NCBI GenBank assembly: GCA_049322335.1
Contig: JBMORL010000117.1
Span: 1-5,880, forward strand
Reading direction: 5' to 3'
Length of the DNA: 5,880 bases
From: JBMORL01 sp049322335
GTDB taxonomy: Bacteria; Bacteroidota; Bacteroidia; Flavobacteriales_D; UBA2798
A program made the position numbers and the translations under genes. Each line of letters opens with the position of its first letter. Position 1 is the stretch's first letter. The notes under the pieces are model-generated. The model was not told the DNA's origin, ran no database searches, and saw nothing but the letters and a program-made list of their open reading frames with translations. This document shows, piece by piece, positions 5,084 to 5,880 of the stretch.

Positions 5084-5584
5084 TTATTCGTATTGATAGT
5101 TATAGAATACTACGGTATTGTAAAAGGTTTGGAGGTAGTTAAACGCCTTCAGATGTAATAAGCGTTCACGGTAAGTTTTGAAAATATCCTTGCAGGGCAT
5201 TTGCGCGTAACGGGCGTAACCGCTTCCCAGGGTAAATAATGCCTGTGCGTACCCGGCAATGTTTTTTCTTTTCTCCACCAGTCTTTCATACCAGGATTTT
5301 GTTCCGTTGTAACCTCCCACAAAATTTTTGTTGAGCCACAATGCCGGTCTCGGTAAATGATACCCTTTGGTTTCTTCCACAAATCGTTTTGCCATCATTA
5401 CACGAATGCAAAAACGCATGAGGTTTTTTCTTGCGGAAATACCGCTTTCAAATTGTTCGGATATAAGGAACTTGTGGTGTTCAATTTCCTTTTCGGTAAA
5501 AACTTCGTTTTTCCATAGCGCAGCGTGCGCAAAACTCCAGGCTGCCGATGCCGCCTTTTCTTTTTCTGATCGTGTTGTTTTCAT
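5084..5584 (-). CDS. Hypothetical helical protein (166 aa), first gene of the regulatory unit
   Basis: I do not recognise this protein. It appears almost wholly alpha-helical. Visible segments are WSFAHAALWKNEVF (16-29), a basic helix ARKNLMRFCIRVMMAKRFVEE (51-71, broken by polar residues), a short loop with LPRPALWLNKNFVGGYNGT (77-95), and two aromatic-rich C-terminal helices (NIAGYAQALFTLGSGYARYAQMP; YRERLLHLKAFNYLQTFYN). There are no metal-binding or nuclease motifs, no signal peptide and no membrane helix. The frame stays open upstream to 5635, but I chose ATG 5584-5582: it has an A-rich leader (ACAAAGAAAA), opens with MKTTRSEKEK, and lies about 30 nt after the predicted start point, whereas 5635 would lie upstream of promoter A's start point. 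The gene ends 3 nt before the helix-turn-helix gene. A replication or regulatory role is possible from position only. Confidence 0.8.
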   Translation of the reverse strand: MKTTRSEKEKAASAAWSFAHAALWKNEVFTEKEIEHHKFLISEQFESGISARKNLMRFCIRVMMAKRFVEETKGYHLPRPALWLNKNFVGGYNGTKSWYERLVEKRKNIAGYAQALFTLGSGYARYAQMPCKDIFKTYRERLLHLKAFNYLQTFYNTVVFYNYQYE

Positions 5585-5620
5585 TTTTCTTTGTTTTAAA
5601 AGTTTGACTTGTTTAACAAC

Positions 5621-5651
5621 ACAAAGTTGCGTCATCTATTACTGGCACTGT
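5621..5651 (-). promoter_or_regulatory. Promoter A, driving the 166-aa and helix-turn-helix genes
   Basis: On the minus strand, ACAGTG (5651-5646) is followed after 16 nt by CAACTTTGT (5629-5621), close to the Bacteroidota -7 consensus. The start point would be near 5614. Just downstream, TTGTTAAACAA (near the start point) forms an 11-nt inverted repeat that could be an extra operator. Confidence 0.6.
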
Positions 5652-5692
5652 CGCGTTTTGTCCGGCTTTGTCCTGTTTATGTCGGCTTTGTA
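5649..5692. repeat. Array of 10-bp-phased TGTC half-sites upstream of promoter A
   Basis: On the plus strand, TGTC starts at 5649, 5659, 5669 and 5680, with a degenerate TGTA at 5689. The steps are 10, 10, 11 and 9 bp. Two copies share the longer core CTTTGTCC or GGCTTTGT, so it also reads as an imperfect 20-bp tandem repeat. The first site overlaps the -33-like element, at nearly the same distance from the -7 element as in promoter B (23 against 24 bp). Regularity at one helical turn points to cooperative protein binding on one face of the DNA; an iteron-type origin is the main alternative. Confidence 0.6.
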
Positions 5693-5789
5693 CTTCTTTT
5701 TTTTCTTTTTTTACGTTTTTGCTTTTTCATTGACGTTTTTAGCCGATTTTGACGATTTTTTATGTTTTTTTCCTGAAATATTTGACAAC

Positions 5790-5817
5790 AAAAAAGCCGT
5801 TCCATTGGGAACGGCTT
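5790..5817 (-). terminator. Rho-independent terminator for the gene(s) to the right of the window
   Basis: A perfect 8-bp stem GCCGTTCC/GGAACGGC (5796-5803 with 5808-5815) closes a 4-nt loop and extends by two A-T pairs. Read on the minus strand it is followed at once by six T residues (5795-5790). The plus-strand side has only a broken T tract, so the main direction is leftward. It separates the upstream transcript from promoter A. Confidence 0.85.
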
Positions 5818-5846
5818 CCTTTCTTCTATTTAAGTATGTGTTTAAA

Positions 5847-5880
5847 TTATTTTACAGTTGACTTTTTTCTACCGACCGTT
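5847..5880 (-). CDS. Possible C-terminal end of an upstream gene (partial)
   Basis: One minus-strand frame enters from the right edge, encodes TVGRKKSTVK and stops at TAA (5849-5847), about 30 nt before the terminator hairpin. The basic tail is plausible as a protein end, and the terminator implies that some gene ends here. The other two frames also end within the last 60 nt, so the frame choice is uncertain and no function can be given. Confidence 0.25.
   Translation of the reverse strand, partial: TVGRKKSTVK

Noticed and set aside
5367..5861. Plus-strand open frame of 164 codons
   Set aside because: It is antisense to the 166-aa gene and continues through promoter A and the terminator. 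The translation is phenylalanine-rich low complexity caused by the A-rich minus strand.
1..5880. CRISPR array, tRNA, insertion sequence ends or attachment site
   Set aside because: No regularly spaced long repeats, no tRNA-like cloverleaf arms, no transposase or integrase frame and no long terminal repeats were visible on either strand.

Overview
The window reads as one contiguous block of a small phage or prophage-like element from a member of the Bacteroidota. The host assignment rests on three things seen in the sequence: A-rich leaders with no clear Shine-Dalgarno motif, two promoter-like sites ending in CTTTGT (the -7 element typical of this phylum), and a small helix-turn-helix protein of a type common in Bacteroidota mobile elements. 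Every supported gene lies on the minus strand, so transcription runs from right (about 5880) to left (1).

Layout in transcription order. At the right edge there may be the last codons of an upstream gene (5847-5880), followed by a strong rho-independent terminator (5790-5817). Next comes a promoter (about 5621-5651) preceded by TGTC half-sites spaced one helical turn apart. It drives a two-gene early or regulatory unit: a 166-aa helical protein of unknown function (5084-5584) and a 71-aa helix-turn-helix protein (4865-5080). A second intergenic region (4655-4864) carries a second promoter of the same design, with phased TGTCC/TTCC half-sites upstream and a perfect 12-bp palindrome in its spacer. 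It drives a long second unit: a 72-aa small membrane protein (4436-4654), a membrane-anchored LEA14/WHy-like protein (3969-4439), a 527-aa transglutaminase-fold protein with a C-terminal membrane anchor (2344-3927), a 208-aa glycine-zipper membrane protein (1681-2307), a 242-aa capsid-like protein flanked by structured intergenic DNA (769-1497), a 92-aa basic protein (358-636), and the start of a beta-rich protein that continues off the left edge (1-339).

Interpretation (inference). Four consecutive membrane proteins, a possible cell-wall-active or processing enzyme, and a likely structural protein set between regulatory hairpins suggest the morphogenesis cluster of a tailless, membrane-containing phage rather than a tailed phage. 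No terminase, portal or tail gene is visible. The known Bacteroidota reference for that lifestyle is the lipid-containing Flavobacterium phage FLiP, but no gene here could be assigned to it by sequence. The two matching promoters, with the helix-turn-helix gene between them, look like a simple switch in which a phage-encoded regulator controls its own operon and the late operon.

The longest stretch without a confident gene is about 262 bases (5585-5846). It holds promoter A, its repeat array, an A-rich leader region and the terminator.
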